Source: Carboxylicivirga linearis (GTDB lineage: Bacteria; Bacteroidota; Bacteroidia; Bacteroidales; Marinilabiliaceae). Taken from it: DNA of 64,000 bases. Below the pieces are notes generated by a model. That model had not been told where the DNA came from, ran no database searches, and saw nothing but the letters and a program-made list of their open reading frames with translations. The DNA lies in the NCBI RefSeq assembly GCF_018271995.1, contig NZ_JAGUCO010000009.1:1-64000 (forward strand). Direction: 5' to 3'. Below are positions 24,153 to 34,398 of this stretch, in pieces; the first letter of the stretch is position 1, and every line of letters begins with the position of its first letter. The position numbers and the translations under genes are program-made.

Positions 24153-26153
24153 TTAAGTTTTTGGTAGTTGAATAATAAACTCAGCCCCTTTACCAGATTG
24201 GCTGTTTACTTTAACCTTACCGCCTAATTTATTGGTGAGCGCCTGTACAATAGATAATCCAAGGCCGTTTGATCTTTCTCCGTTGGTTGGGCGGGCCGAA
24301 AGCTTTTGAAATAACTTAAACATCTTTTCCTGGTCTTCCGGACTGATACCCGGTCCTTCATCTTTAACTGCAAAACTAAAGTCATTAGCAGTTTCTGTCA
24401 CATGGATATCAATATTTTTCTCCTTATCGGAGAATTTAATAGCATTGGATAAGAGATTATTAAGGATACGGGTTAACAGAAAAGGATCGGTAGTAAATTC
24501 AGAATTTGTGATACCAAAGGTAAGTTGAGCTGTTTGATTCTTCTTATTTAATTCTTTATCAAACTTTTTTAGCCAGCTATTCATGTATTCTTCAATATTA
24601 ATTAACTCTAACCTGGCTTTTGCGTTTCCGGAATTGAAAGAGTGAAGATCCAATAAATCATCAATCAAATACATGCCGTCCTGCACCACATGATCAATAA
24701 CGCGAAGGTGCTCTTTCTGTGCATCGCTATTGGGGGCCTCATGCTCAATTAATTCAACAAAATTAATGATAGTACTTAAAGGAGATCTTAAGTCATGAGC
24801 CACCACGTGCATTAAACCATCTTTCTCTCTGTTTAAATCAATAAGCTGTTCGTTAGTTGCCAATAACTCTTCATTTATCTCTTTTAATTGTTTGGTTCGT
24901 TCAGCTACTTCTTTTTCCAGTTCTAAATTCTGATTTTGGATGATCTTTTTATTTTCCAGTGTTTTTTCAATTACTTTTTGCTGGGCTTCAAATTTTTCTG
25001 TTTCTATTTCTTTCCTTTCCCACCTGAAGCGTCTTGAAAGCAAAAAGGATAGAATAAATGCCTCAAATAATGTAGCATAGGCAACAAAACTTAATCCACC
25101 AATGTATTCGGGCCTTCCGGTGTTAATATATATTGCCTGCATAACAACCAATAGGAAATATATAAAATAAGCAATGGCAAAATAGTAGCCCATCTTATTA
25201 CCTTTCTTTCCCACCATAATACCCACCATACTCATGATAAAAAACGATAGAAGGGCATTGATGGTGTTTACAATCAGAACAAGAGGTAATGGAAGAAAGA
25301 ACTTAATCAGCATCCATATGGCAAAATAGATAACTATACCAATAACTATTTTATTGACTTTTGGTACATATGATTTGGCTTTTAAAAATACCAGGCAATA
25401 GGATGTTTGCATAACAATGCCGATGGCCGGAATGGTTGTGTAAAAGAAGAGCAGGTTAACATGTGGAATAAAATATACGATAAAACCATCAATTACAGCC
25501 GCCGAATAACTTATATATATTAATACCAGTAAAGAGTAAAATAAAAAGAGCTTTCTGCGTAAGGATATAAATAGAAAGAAGTTATTAAGAACAACAAAAA
25601 TCATTAATCCCAGGTAGATTCCATATCCCATCACTTTAGCAGTTGATGCTTTCTCAAATGCTTTTTCACTGTATAAATTCACGGGAATGGGTTCTGAATT
25701 AGAAACAAGCCGAATATAGCATTCTGTTTTTCCGGGCGGCAAAGCAAAGGCCTGGTAAGAACTGTGGTACGACTTGTTATGAACTGGTATTTGATAACCC
25801 GCCTTAACCAGTTCTGCAATACTATCGTTAAGAGTGTAATACAAATTAGCCAATGGTAAGCCCGCCTGAGCTAACTCAAGTATGGTATTATGGTTGGTTA
25901 CATTATTGATGGCAACGTGCAACCAGAAATGAGATTCTGTATATCCAAGACTGAGAATGTTTTGAGATGAGGTTTTAAATTGCCTTTTTACCTCCTCAGA
26001 AGTAACTTGCTCAAGACTTAATGATTGCGATGGATCTTCTAATATTTCAACCATACTACCAATAGGTAATTGATCGATTGATCCATCCCAAACTATCTCC
26101 TGACCATGGGCGATCAAGGGAATAATAAAAAGAAATAATAACAACTTTTTCAT
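24153..26153 (-). CDS. 7TMR-DISM sensor histidine kinase
   Basis: 666 residues. Order: signal peptide (1-17), an extracytoplasmic DISMED2-like beta domain (about 25-165), seven transmembrane helices (about 175-375), a coiled coil (about 385-445), HisKA with phospho-acceptor His453 in HVVAHDLRSP, and an ATPase domain with DEGPGISPED and the GLGLSIV box. It would sense a carbohydrate-like or other ligand outside and transfer phosphate to a response regulator not encoded next to it, so it is an orphan kinase. It converges with the Hint gene, three bases apart. Confidence 0.9.
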   Translation of the reverse strand: MKKLLLFLFIIPLIAHGQEIVWDGSIDQLPIGSMVEILEDPSQSLSLEQVTSEEVKRQFKTSSQNILSLGYTESHFWLHVAINNVTNHNTILELAQAGLPLANLYYTLNDSIAELVKAGYQIPVHNKSYHSSYQAFALPPGKTECYIRLVSNSEPIPVNLYSEKAFEKASTAKVMGYGIYLGLMIFVVLNNFFLFISLRRKLFLFYSLLVLIYISYSAAVIDGFIVYFIPHVNLLFFYTTIPAIGIVMQTSYCLVFLKAKSYVPKVNKIVIGIVIYFAIWMLIKFFLPLPLVLIVNTINALLSFFIMSMVGIMVGKKGNKMGYYFAIAYFIYFLLVVMQAIYINTGRPEYIGGLSFVAYATLFEAFILSFLLSRRFRWERKEIETEKFEAQQKVIEKTLENKKIIQNQNLELEKEVAERTKQLKEINEELLATNEQLIDLNREKDGLMHVVAHDLRSPLSTIINFVELIEHEAPNSDAQKEHLRVIDHVVQDGMYLIDDLLDLHSFNSGNAKARLELINIEEYMNSWLKKFDKELNKKNQTAQLTFGITNSEFTTDPFLLTRILNNLLSNAIKFSDKEKNIDIHVTETANDFSFAVKDEGPGISPEDQEKMFKLFQKLSARPTNGERSNGLGLSIVQALTNKLGGKVKVNSQSGKGAEFIIQLPKT

Positions 26154-26505
26154 GGTTGTTGACTTAGGTGTATTTGTAGCTTATTTCTTTAAACAAAAGT
26201 GTTATGGCGTGAGATAAAACAGTTTTTAAGTACTTTATATTAAGTGACATTAAAAACTCAATTTACATTGTTTCCCTTACTTTCCCCGTTTGATTTTACA
26301 CTTTAATTCAAAAACAAAGTATAAGCTAGTTGTATTTTGGCTTAATAATTACAAAATAAGCAGATATAAATCATTTTCCAACACGACAGCTTTAGAAAAA
26401 CAAATATTTAAGAGTTGTATGTCATTCAGATGATACCCTGAAAGAATGAATAAAAATAAATACATTTGATTGGTAAGTAAAATGTTAACTTTAACAGAAA
26501 CCTGA
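26154..26505. other. Divergent spacer between histidine kinase and glycosyltransferase
   Basis: About 350 bases, AT-rich, with promoters for both directions expected here. An inverted repeat AGTTTTTA/TAAAAACT (about 26220-26256) is visible. Directly before the kinase start is TTGACTTAGGTG, similar to half of the FNR-like sites at 16750 and 18222. No small gene or RNA is recognised. Confidence 0.4.
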
Positions 26506-26508
26506 TTG

Positions 26509-28038
26509 ATGAAGAAGAAAGAACTATTTATACTTACAGCCTTTATTATTCTAAAGTTTGTTCTGCAGTATGTGCTAATTGATCCTGTCTATGATTTGCA
26601 TCGTGATGAATATTTGCATTTAGATCAGGCTAATCACCTGGCATGGGGGTATCGTTCGGTCCCTCCTTTTACATCCTGGATATCATATATCATTCAATGG
26701 TTAGGAAACTCTGTCTTCTGGGTTAAGTTTATTCCGGCTCTGTTTGGTGCTATAACCATTGGCCTTGTTTGGTTGATTGTCGATACATTTAAAGGCAATT
26801 TATGGGCAAAAATGCTTGCTGCTTCAGGGGTGTTATTCTCTGTACTCCTTAGATTAAATACACTTTATCAACCCAATTCGTTTGATGTTTTAAGCTGGTC
26901 ACTGGTATTTTATTTCTTCATTAAATACTTAAAGAGTTCGCAAGCTAAATGGATTTACTTATGTGCGGTAAGTTTTGCCTTGGGCTTCTTAAATAAGTAC
27001 AATATTACTTTTTTGGCCATAGGCTTACTACCTGCACTACTTTTTAGTTCTCATCGAATCATATTTTTGCGAAAAGAATTATGGATAGCTCTTGCCATTG
27101 TGTTTTTAATGGTCTTGCCCAACCTGGTATGGCAATGGAATAATCAGTTTCCTGTAGTTCAGCATTTAAATGAGTTAAGTACGACGCAGCTGGTTAATGT
27201 TAGCAGAATGCAATTTCTTTCTACTCAGCCTTTGTTTTATTCAGGTTCTCTTCTGTTGATAGTGGTGTCGTTGTTTGCTTTGATGTTTTACAAACCATTT
27301 AAAGAAATTCGTTTCTTGTTGGTTGTCTTTGGTGTAATATTGGTAGTTTACACTTATTTAAGAGCCAAGGATTATTATGCTATTGGATTGTATCCGTTAT
27401 ATATTGCACTTGGGGCAATATATGTTACCAATGTTTTGAATAAAAAGTGGAGAATTCCTGTTTTTGTGCTATTACTGATGGCTCCTGTTGCTTCTTTTGC
27501 ATATATGGTTGGATTTTTATTTCCTAACAAAACACCAGAATATATAATGAGTCATCAGGAAAAATACAAATCCATGGGTATGTTACGTTGGGAAGATGGT
27601 AAGGATCACGATTTGCCACAAGATTATGCCGATATGTTGGGATGGCGGGAGTTAGCTGAGATAACAGACAAGGCTTATTCTGCAGTCAGGCAAACTGGTG
27701 AAACATTGGTTTTATGTGATAATTACGGACAGGCTGGTGCTGTTAATTTTTACTCCCAAAAGGGTATTCGAGCTGTGTCTTTTAGTGCCGATTATATCGA
27801 TTGGTTTGATTTAGATAGAACGTATGTCAACTTAATAAGGGTGATTAATCGCTTTGAAAAAGATTCGGAATTTCCAGAAACAGCAGTTTATTTTAATGAA
27901 GCTTTTGAGGTGGATTCCATTTCAAATAGATTTGCCCGAGAGAAGGGAACAGCTGTTTATGTTTTTAAAGGAGCCAGAGATGGAGTTGATATTTCAGCCA
28001 TTCTTGGCCAGGAGATCAAAGAACTACTGAAACAATAA
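26509..28038 (+). CDS. Membrane glycosyltransferase, GT39/PMT-like
   Basis: 509 residues from the ATG at 26509 (a TTG one codon earlier is possible). It has about ten hydrophobic helices and a C-terminal soluble domain from about 340. The motif LHRDEYLHLDQ in the first loop carries the acidic pair typical of GT39/ArnT-like dolichyl- or undecaprenyl-phosphate-sugar transferases, and VPPFTSWI follows it. The enzyme is likely to move a sugar from a lipid carrier to a protein or lipid in the periplasm. The gene is followed after 20 bases by an acetyltransferase gene. Confidence 0.85.
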   Translation: MKKKELFILTAFIILKFVLQYVLIDPVYDLHRDEYLHLDQANHLAWGYRSVPPFTSWISYIIQWLGNSVFWVKFIPALFGAITIGLVWLIVDTFKGNLWAKMLAASGVLFSVLLRLNTLYQPNSFDVLSWSLVFYFFIKYLKSSQAKWIYLCAVSFALGFLNKYNITFLAIGLLPALLFSSHRIIFLRKELWIALAIVFLMVLPNLVWQWNNQFPVVQHLNELSTTQLVNVSRMQFLSTQPLFYSGSLLLIVVSLFALMFYKPFKEIRFLLVVFGVILVVYTYLRAKDYYAIGLYPLYIALGAIYVTNVLNKKWRIPVFVLLLMAPVASFAYMVGFLFPNKTPEYIMSHQEKYKSMGMLRWEDGKDHDLPQDYADMLGWRELAEITDKAYSAVRQTGETLVLCDNYGQAGAVNFYSQKGIRAVSFSADYIDWFDLDRTYVNLIRVINRFEKDSEFPETAVYFNEAFEVDSISNRFAREKGTAVYVFKGARDGVDISAILGQEIKELLKQ

Positions 28039-28058
28039 GTACTGAATGATTTTAATGA

Positions 28059-28505
28059 ATGGACATGGAGTATAAAATCAGAACAATAAAAATTTCAGAT
28101 TATAGCAATCTAATTGAAATGTTTAAAGAGTTCGCTGCTTTTCAGAAGATGCCTGATGCAATGCTGAATTCAACAGAGTTAATGGAGCGGGAATCGGAAT
28201 TGATAAATGGCTTTGTTATTGAAAATAAGTCAGGAGAGTTACTTGGTTATGCAACTTGTTTTTATGCCTATTACACATGGATAGGTAAATCGATGTATAT
28301 GGATGATTTGTATGTAAAACCCAAATTTAGGGGAAAAGGATTGGGACAGAAGTTGATACAAGCAGTTATTCAAAAAGCAAAAGAAGAAAACTGTAAAAAA
28401 GTGCACTGGCAGGTTTCGGGATGGAATACTAACGCTATTGAGTTTTATAAAAAACTGGGTGCTAAAGTTGATGATGTGGAATCGAATTGTGATTATTTGT
28501 TATAG
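28059..28505 (+). CDS. GNAT-family N-acetyltransferase
   Basis: 148 residues. The acetyl-CoA binding motif A is clear (VKPKFRGKGLGQKLI), followed by VHWQVSGWNTNAIEFYKKLGA, the typical motif B region. The reaction is transfer of acetyl to an amine; the resemblance to spermidine/diamine acetyltransferases (WQVSGWNTNAI) is suggestive only. It is cytoplasmic and probably co-transcribed with the glycosyltransferase. An ATG two codons downstream is an alternative start. Confidence 0.88.
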   Translation: MDMEYKIRTIKISDYSNLIEMFKEFAAFQKMPDAMLNSTELMERESELINGFVIENKSGELLGYATCFYAYYTWIGKSMYMDDLYVKPKFRGKGLGQKLIQAVIQKAKEENCKKVHWQVSGWNTNAIEFYKKLGAKVDDVESNCDYLL

Positions 28506-28642
28506 AGTTTTGTGAGCATAATAGAAGAATCTTGATGTTTGGTTTGAATTAAAAGGGCTAACGTTAATAAATCTGAAATTCAGTATTTATTGGCCAATAG
28601 TTTATATTTTCGTTTTTCTAACTTATAAGCCTAATAAAACTC

Positions 28643-29467
28643 ATGATTCAGGATATTTTTCCACATACTTTCAAAAATGAGTTTTTGCCCAATCAGCAAA
28701 TTCAGGAAGAAGATTACGTCTTTTGTTTTCATCAGAATAACGTTTTATTAAAGAAAAACGGTGATGAGTTTGAAATTCCACTTAAAAAAGATATTGGTAC
28801 TGTCGACTCAACCGTGTTTTTGTTTATTTTAAATGAGAAGCCTTGTTTCTGGATTATTGATGAAATAGCACTGCCTTCGAATGAGTTCGTATATCATGAT
28901 GTTACTTCTTATCAGTCGTTTCAACAGAAAGAGCTGGATTGGTCAACCATGGTGGCCATGCAATTGAAGAATTGGTACGAACGCAACCGATATTGTGGAA
29001 AGTGTGGTACCCCCACAACAATGCGAGAGGAAGAACGTGCCTTAGTTTGTTCTTCTTGCAAGCACACTGTTTATCCACAAATAGCACCTGCTATAATTGT
29101 CGCTATCTTTTGCAACGATAAATTGTTGCTGGCTCATAATACAAACTTCCCTGAGGGCTTTTATTCATTGGTAGCTGGTTACGTTGATGTGGGAGAATCG
29201 ATAGAAGATGCAGTTCGAAGAGAAGTGAGGGAAGAAGTGGGTATTCAAATTAAAAATATTCGTTACTATAAAAGTCAGCCCTGGCCTTATTCGGGTTCAA
29301 TGATGATTGGTTTTTTGGCTGATGCTGATGAAGGACAAATCATAAAAGTGGATAACAAGGAAATTGAGCATGCTGATTGGTATAGCAGAGATAATCTGCC
29401 TAATCATCCTCATACCCGAAGTATTGCCGGTGAGATTATTGAGAAATTTGTAAACAGGGAATTGTAG
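28643..29467 (+). CDS. nudC: NAD(+) diphosphatase NudC
   Basis: 274 residues, a usual length. The zinc ribbon (CGKCGTP ... CSSCKH) precedes a Nudix box (from GYVDVGES to EEVGI) and the family-specific SQPWPYSGSMMIGF motif, which distinguishes NudC from other Nudix enzymes. It hydrolyses NADH or NAD to NMN(H) and AMP, and can remove NAD caps from RNA. It is a single gene. The sequence TTTTCCACA within it (about 28656) resembles a DnaA box but is isolated and not meaningful. Confidence 0.92.
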   Translation: MIQDIFPHTFKNEFLPNQQIQEEDYVFCFHQNNVLLKKNGDEFEIPLKKDIGTVDSTVFLFILNEKPCFWIIDEIALPSNEFVYHDVTSYQSFQQKELDWSTMVAMQLKNWYERNRYCGKCGTPTTMREEERALVCSSCKHTVYPQIAPAIIVAIFCNDKLLLAHNTNFPEGFYSLVAGYVDVGESIEDAVRREVREEVGIQIKNIRYYKSQPWPYSGSMMIGFLADADEGQIIKVDNKEIEHADWYSRDNLPNHPHTRSIAGEIIEKFVNREL

Positions 29468-29546
29468 ACTGTAAAGGCAAAGGTTAAAAGTATAAAGGCA
29501 AAATCTGGTAGCTAATGACTACTTCGGTCCTCGGTCTTTCGTCTTT
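29468..29546. other. Convergent spacer with simple degenerate repeats
   Basis: Between nudC and the response regulator. It contains AAAGGCAAAGG and AAAGGCAAAA in tandem-like succession and a run of CTTCGGTCCTCGGTCTTTCG. Similar GGCAGAA-type repeats form a hairpin at 54479-54534. These look like simple-sequence intergenic filler and give no clear terminator. Confidence 0.4.
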
Positions 29547-30239
29547 TTAATAAACAAAACGATAGCCGATACCGTGCACTGTTATTAATATTTCAGGATG
29601 ATTAGGATCTGTTTCTATTTTCTGGCGAAGTTTTAGTATAAAATTATCCACTGTGCGCGCTGTAGGCTGATAATCATAGCCCCAAATGCTGTCTAATATA
29701 CTGTCTCGGCTTATGGTGGAGTTTTTATGATCGAGCAGATAGCGAAGTATTTCAAATTCCTTAGCAGTTAGTTTAACCGGTTGACCATCTGAAACAGCCA
29801 GGTAATTATCAAAGTTAACTTCCAGCTTTCCAATAGTAACTAAAGTTTCTACTTCTGGTTGATTGGAATTACCAGTACGACGAAGTACGGCTTTAATTCT
29901 GGCCATCAATTCGCGTAAGCTGAATGGTTTGGTCATATAGTCATCACCTCCCGATTCCAGTCCGATTACCTTATCAATTTCTTCACCTTTGGCAGTAAGA
30001 AAAATAATGGGTGTTTCAATTCCCCGGTGGCGAATTTGTTTGCACACATCAAAACCACTTATTTTGGGTATCATTACATCCAATAGAATAAGGTCAAATT
30101 CACCATTGGTAATTTTTTTTAGAGCCATCTCTCCATCATCAGCAACATCAACAGTATAACCTTCAAATTCAAGATTATCTTTTATGCCTTGTTGCATATC
30201 GGGTTCGTCTTCAACTATTAATAAGTGTTTGTTTAGCAT
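29547..30239 (-). CDS. OmpR-family response regulator
   Basis: 230 residues. The receiver domain has Asp54 as phosphorylation site (ILLDVMIP), acidic pair EDE near the start and Lys in TKPF. The C-terminal winged helix has the LTAKEFEILRYLL and RTVDNFILKLRQKIE blocks. It acts as a DNA-binding output of the kinase encoded directly upstream on the same strand (two-base gap), so the two form one operon. The target genes are not visible. Confidence 0.92.
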   Translation of the reverse strand: MLNKHLLIVEDEPDMQQGIKDNLEFEGYTVDVADDGEMALKKITNGEFDLILLDVMIPKISGFDVCKQIRHRGIETPIIFLTAKGEEIDKVIGLESGGDDYMTKPFSLRELMARIKAVLRRTGNSNQPEVETLVTIGKLEVNFDNYLAVSDGQPVKLTAKEFEILRYLLDHKNSTISRDSILDSIWGYDYQPTARTVDNFILKLRQKIETDPNHPEILITVHGIGYRFVY

Positions 30240-30241
30240 TG

Positions 30242-31798
30242 TTAGATGTTTTTAGAGATAGGGAATTTAAGGGTGAAAGTACTTCCTTTGTTTTCTTCAC
30301 TTTCAACAGATACCGAACCGTTGTGAGCTTGCATAATATGCAGTACAATACTCAAACCTAAACCAGAGCCTTTGGCATGATGAGCCAAAGCCCCCTTGGT
30401 AACACGGTAAAATTTATCAAATATATGTTTTTGTTCCTTTGGAGGAATACCAATTCCAAAATCACTGACTGTTATTTCAACTTGTCCGTCATAAAGCGAT
30501 GAGGTAATTTCAATCTGTCTGATTTCCTTACTGTATTTAATTGCATTGTCCAGTAGATTGGTAAGGGCTTCGCTAATAGCCTCGGAATCGCCATCAATTA
30601 ACGGAATATCATCGTTTAACTTAACCTGAGCTTCAAAGCCTTTAGTTTCCATTCGATAGGCGTAGTTTTTCATTACCTCGCTTATCAAATCATTAATATC
30701 AACCAGTGAGAAAGTAAACTGCCTTTTACCATTATCAATTCTTGAAAAATTTAGGATGTTATTGACAATCGATGAAAGTCGTTGTGTTTCTTTATAGATG
30801 ATGTTGTAATATTTGCTTCTCTTTGATTCGTCATTCACCCGGTTGAGGCTGAGTGTTTCGGCATACATGCTGATAAGTGCCAGTGGGGTTCTTATTTCGT
30901 GCGAAACATTAGAGACAAAATCTGATTTGATTTTAGCCAGCTTAATCTCGCGGCGTATATTACGATAGAAAAACCATGCACTAATAATTAACAGAATGTC
31001 AACCAGGGCTAGAAATAAAATATTATTAGTCGCGCGTTGCTGTGCCACTTCACTAATGGTTAGGCCTTGAGGTTGAATTCCAATACTGTAATCAGGTAGT
31101 AGCCAAATAACCATTTCATCGGTAATGGAAGAAGGTACTGTATTCAAAAGGGTGCTATACACCATTTGATCTGAGCTGGTTTGTTTAACACTTAAAACGA
31201 AGTTATCACCGGCTATACGTTGCATTCGGGGTGATAGAACATCGGAAATAAATTGCCGGGCATCTAACAGAAAAACTCCTAGCTTATGAGTTCCGTTCAA
31301 TTGAGCAATAAAAGTGATCAATGAATAATGATCTTGCTTGAGATCTATCCCTACAAGTTTTCTGTAACCCTCTTTATAATAGCTGAATTGTCGTTTAAGA
31401 TTGTTCGAATGATTAAGCAAGGTGTCTTTTATTTCTTGCTTCAGCTGAAGGTCGTTAATTTGAATAGTAGAGAAATCAATGGAATCATTCTTTAGTGAAA
31501 AGAGGAATAGATTCTGACACTGTGGATTTTTTTGAATGTAACTGTCGATATTGGTATTCGTATTGGCCTCTGTCCAGTTCATTTTTTCCAATTCATTAAT
31601 CCATGTGTTTACATGGTCATCAGAGAATTGATTGATGGAAAAGATAACTGCTTCCAGCTGATTCTTGTATATCCCTTCAATTAATTCTTCCTGATCGTCC
31701 ATCGACGTTAGTTCCAGCACAGTAAATAAAGTGGTTGGTATAATTAACAGAATCAGAACAAAGATTAGCGGGCTTATTTTAAAGGTATAGTTTTTCAT
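30242..31798 (-). CDS. Membrane sensor histidine kinase
   Basis: 518 residues. Two transmembrane helices (about 10-28 and 257-275) enclose a 230-residue extracytoplasmic sensing domain of no recognised family. HisKA follows with His300 in SNVSHEIRTPLAL, then an ATPase domain with DNAIKY, DFGIGIPP and GLGLSIV. It phosphorylates the OmpR-type regulator encoded two bases downstream. The signal sensed is unknown. Confidence 0.92.
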   Translation of the reverse strand: MKNYTFKISPLIFVLILLIIPTTLFTVLELTSMDDQEELIEGIYKNQLEAVIFSINQFSDDHVNTWINELEKMNWTEANTNTNIDSYIQKNPQCQNLFLFSLKNDSIDFSTIQINDLQLKQEIKDTLLNHSNNLKRQFSYYKEGYRKLVGIDLKQDHYSLITFIAQLNGTHKLGVFLLDARQFISDVLSPRMQRIAGDNFVLSVKQTSSDQMVYSTLLNTVPSSITDEMVIWLLPDYSIGIQPQGLTISEVAQQRATNNILFLALVDILLIISAWFFYRNIRREIKLAKIKSDFVSNVSHEIRTPLALISMYAETLSLNRVNDESKRSKYYNIIYKETQRLSSIVNNILNFSRIDNGKRQFTFSLVDINDLISEVMKNYAYRMETKGFEAQVKLNDDIPLIDGDSEAISEALTNLLDNAIKYSKEIRQIEITSSLYDGQVEITVSDFGIGIPPKEQKHIFDKFYRVTKGALAHHAKGSGLGLSIVLHIMQAHNGSVSVESEENKGSTFTLKFPISKNI

Positions 31799-32013
31799 TT
31801 TTTATAATCAGGAGTACAAAATAAAAATATTTAATGTAAATGCCTAGCAGAAAAAAAGATGAAAACCAGGAGAGAAAATAGCTGTGTTCTTTTTTGATTC
31901 AGACTGTGCAAATAAGAGGTGCGAATTGTGTATTATTTTATTTGATTAACTGCTGAATAAATAGGATAAGATTTTACAATGTGGTAATTTTGCAGCCTTA
32001 AAAACAGAAATTT

Positions 32014-34392
32014 GTGAATTACTTATCGGTTAAACATCCTATTATAAAATATAGGGTTTCTATATTGGTTACCATAGCTGTTATCACCATTTTTATGGGA
32101 TTTCAGGCCAAAAAGGTTGCGCTGGATTACGAATTAGCTCAAATGCTTCCGGAGAAAGATACAGCCTTTATCGAATACAATCACTTTAAAAGTATATTTG
32201 GTGAAGATGCCAAATTAATTTTGCTGGGATTTAAGGATGATGAAATTCTTAAACTTGAGAATTTTAAAGCGCTACAGCAATTAAGTACCGATATTGCCAA
32301 TATTAGAGTAAAGGAAGATACCAATGAAAATCCCGAGTCAACAGTTCTTTCACTGGGTAATATTCATGTACTTACCAAAAATGATGAGACAAAGACTTTA
32401 GAGCTGCAGGATATTTTTAAACAAATACCTGAAACACAAACAGAGCTGGATAGTTTGTTGCAGATTGCTAAGGATCAGATTTTTTATAAAGACTTATTGT
32501 TTAAAGAATCAGATGATTCGTTTGTAACCATTCTTACTATTACCTTACGAAATGATTTGGTCAACTCAAAAAGCCGTATTGCTTTTGTGCATGAGGTATA
32601 CGAGTTGGGCGAAAAGTTTCATAATCAAACGGGTATTGATGTGCATTATTCGGGATTGCCATTTATTCGAACCCATGTAATGGCAACGGTAAGAGGCGAA
32701 TTAAGTCTGTTTATTGCCTTGGCAGCATTAGTATTGGCCGTTATTTTATTCCTGTTCTTTCGTTCGTTCAGGGTGGTGATGATTTCACTTCTTATTGTTG
32801 GTATTTCGGTAATTTGGGTGTTTGGAAGTATTGCGTTATTTGGATATAAAATCACCATTTTAACCGGGTTAATCCCGCCACTTATTATAGTTATTGGTAT
32901 TCCCAATTCTATATTCCTTATAAATAAATATCATCAGGAGTGTCATAAAAAGGGTAATCAGTGGAAGGCCTTAAAGCAAATGATCAGTAAGATTGGTTGG
33001 GTTATATTTTTATCGAACCTGACAACAGCTGCGGGTTTTGCAACCTTTATTTTAACCAGTTCAGCTATATTGGTTGAATTTGGAATGATTGCAGCCATCA
33101 ATATTTTTGGCTTGTTTTTTCTTTCCATCACCATTTTTCCCATTTTGCTGAGCTTTCAGAAAATGCCGTCGGAGCGACACCTAAATCACTTAAAAAATAA
33201 GCCACTAAAGAAAGTGATAAAGTGGTTGGTTTTAAGTTCAATCAAGAACCGAAGGTGGGTTTATGGAGGTGCTATTCTTTTGGTTGTTATTAGTGGAATA
33301 GGTATTTCACAGATAAAAACCGAAGGAACTGTGGTGGATGATATTCCGCAGGATGATGATGTTTACCAGGATCTGATGTTTTTTGAAGAGCAATTCAATG
33401 GTGTGTTGCCTTTTGAAATAGTGATAGATACCAAAACAGAAGATGGTGTGTTTAAAGATGGTGCGAAAGCTCTTTATAAAATGCGAAGACTTGAAAAAGT
33501 GCTGATGCGCGATTCTTTGTTTAGCCCATATTTTTCAAAGCCTGTATCAATTCTGGACGGAGTGCGTTATTTGTATCAAGCCCATCGGGGAGGTAATCCT
33601 AAGTATAACCAAATGCCTGCACCGCGATATCTCAATCAACTTAAAAAGTATGCTAATCAGGAGGATGGTGAAAATTCGGCCGTATTTAATTCATTTGTGG
33701 ATTCAACCAAACAGGTAGCCCGAATGACTTTAAAAATGGCAAATATTACTACCGATCAGATTGAGGTGATTCAGGATTCACTTCGTGTTGAGGTGAATGA
33801 AATTTTTGAGCCGGAAGATTATCGGGTAAGCTTCACAGGTACCAGTGTGGTATTTTTGAAAGGAACCTATTTCTTAATTCGTAACCTTTTTGTGAGTTTA
33901 GCTATTGCTATTGTATTGATATCGCTATTTATAGCCAGCATGTTTAAATCATTCCGAATGGTGTTTATATCACTTATTCCTAATTTAATTCCCTTGTTAT
34001 TTACAGCTGGCATAATGGGATATTTTGGAATACCTATTAAGCCATCAACTATCCTTGTTTTTAGTATTGCTTTTGGTATTTCGGTAGATGACAGTATACA
34101 CTTTCTGGCCAAATACAAACAAGAATTAAAACATCATAAAGGAAGAATAAAGCACTCTGTTGTATGGGCCATTAAAGAGTCTGGGGTAAGTATGATTTAT
34201 ACATCAATTGTGCTGTTTTTCGGATTTGCTATATTTACAGCCTCAAGTTTTGGAGGAACGGTGGCATTAGGTTTATTGGTCTCACTAACATTATTGGTTG
34301 CCATGATAACGAACCTGGTATTATTACCGGCACTTCTTTTATCGCTTGAGAAAATGAAACGTAAAGAGTTAAAGAGAAAGAGGGGAAAATAG
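32014..34392 (+). CDS. MMPL/RND-family transporter
   Basis: 792 residues, starting with GTG at 32014. It has two halves, each with an N-terminal helix, an extracytoplasmic domain and five further helices, as in RND/MMPL proteins. SSD-like stretches LIPPLIIVIGIPNSIFL and ILVFSIAFGISVDDSIHFL are visible, the second with the GISVDDSIHFL motif carrying the acidic pair for proton coupling. Such proteins export lipids or hopanoids. TAATTTTG at 31985-31992 fits a -7 element. It is followed by an acyltransferase gene after six bases, so the likely cargo is a lipid. Confidence 0.9.
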   Translation: MNYLSVKHPIIKYRVSILVTIAVITIFMGFQAKKVALDYELAQMLPEKDTAFIEYNHFKSIFGEDAKLILLGFKDDEILKLENFKALQQLSTDIANIRVKEDTNENPESTVLSLGNIHVLTKNDETKTLELQDIFKQIPETQTELDSLLQIAKDQIFYKDLLFKESDDSFVTILTITLRNDLVNSKSRIAFVHEVYELGEKFHNQTGIDVHYSGLPFIRTHVMATVRGELSLFIALAALVLAVILFLFFRSFRVVMISLLIVGISVIWVFGSIALFGYKITILTGLIPPLIIVIGIPNSIFLINKYHQECHKKGNQWKALKQMISKIGWVIFLSNLTTAAGFATFILTSSAILVEFGMIAAINIFGLFFLSITIFPILLSFQKMPSERHLNHLKNKPLKKVIKWLVLSSIKNRRWVYGGAILLVVISGIGISQIKTEGTVVDDIPQDDDVYQDLMFFEEQFNGVLPFEIVIDTKTEDGVFKDGAKALYKMRRLEKVLMRDSLFSPYFSKPVSILDGVRYLYQAHRGGNPKYNQMPAPRYLNQLKKYANQEDGENSAVFNSFVDSTKQVARMTLKMANITTDQIEVIQDSLRVEVNEIFEPEDYRVSFTGTSVVFLKGTYFLIRNLFVSLAIAIVLISLFIASMFKSFRMVFISLIPNLIPLLFTAGIMGYFGIPIKPSTILVFSIAFGISVDDSIHFLAKYKQELKHHKGRIKHSVVWAIKESGVSMIYTSIVLFFGFAIFTASSFGGTVALGLLVSLTLLVAMITNLVLLPALLLSLEKMKRKELKRKRGK

Positions 34393-34398
34393 AAGCAA

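Noticed and set aside
28654-28664. DnaA box TTTTCCACA
   Set aside because: Single occurrence inside the nudC coding sequence, far from dnaA.
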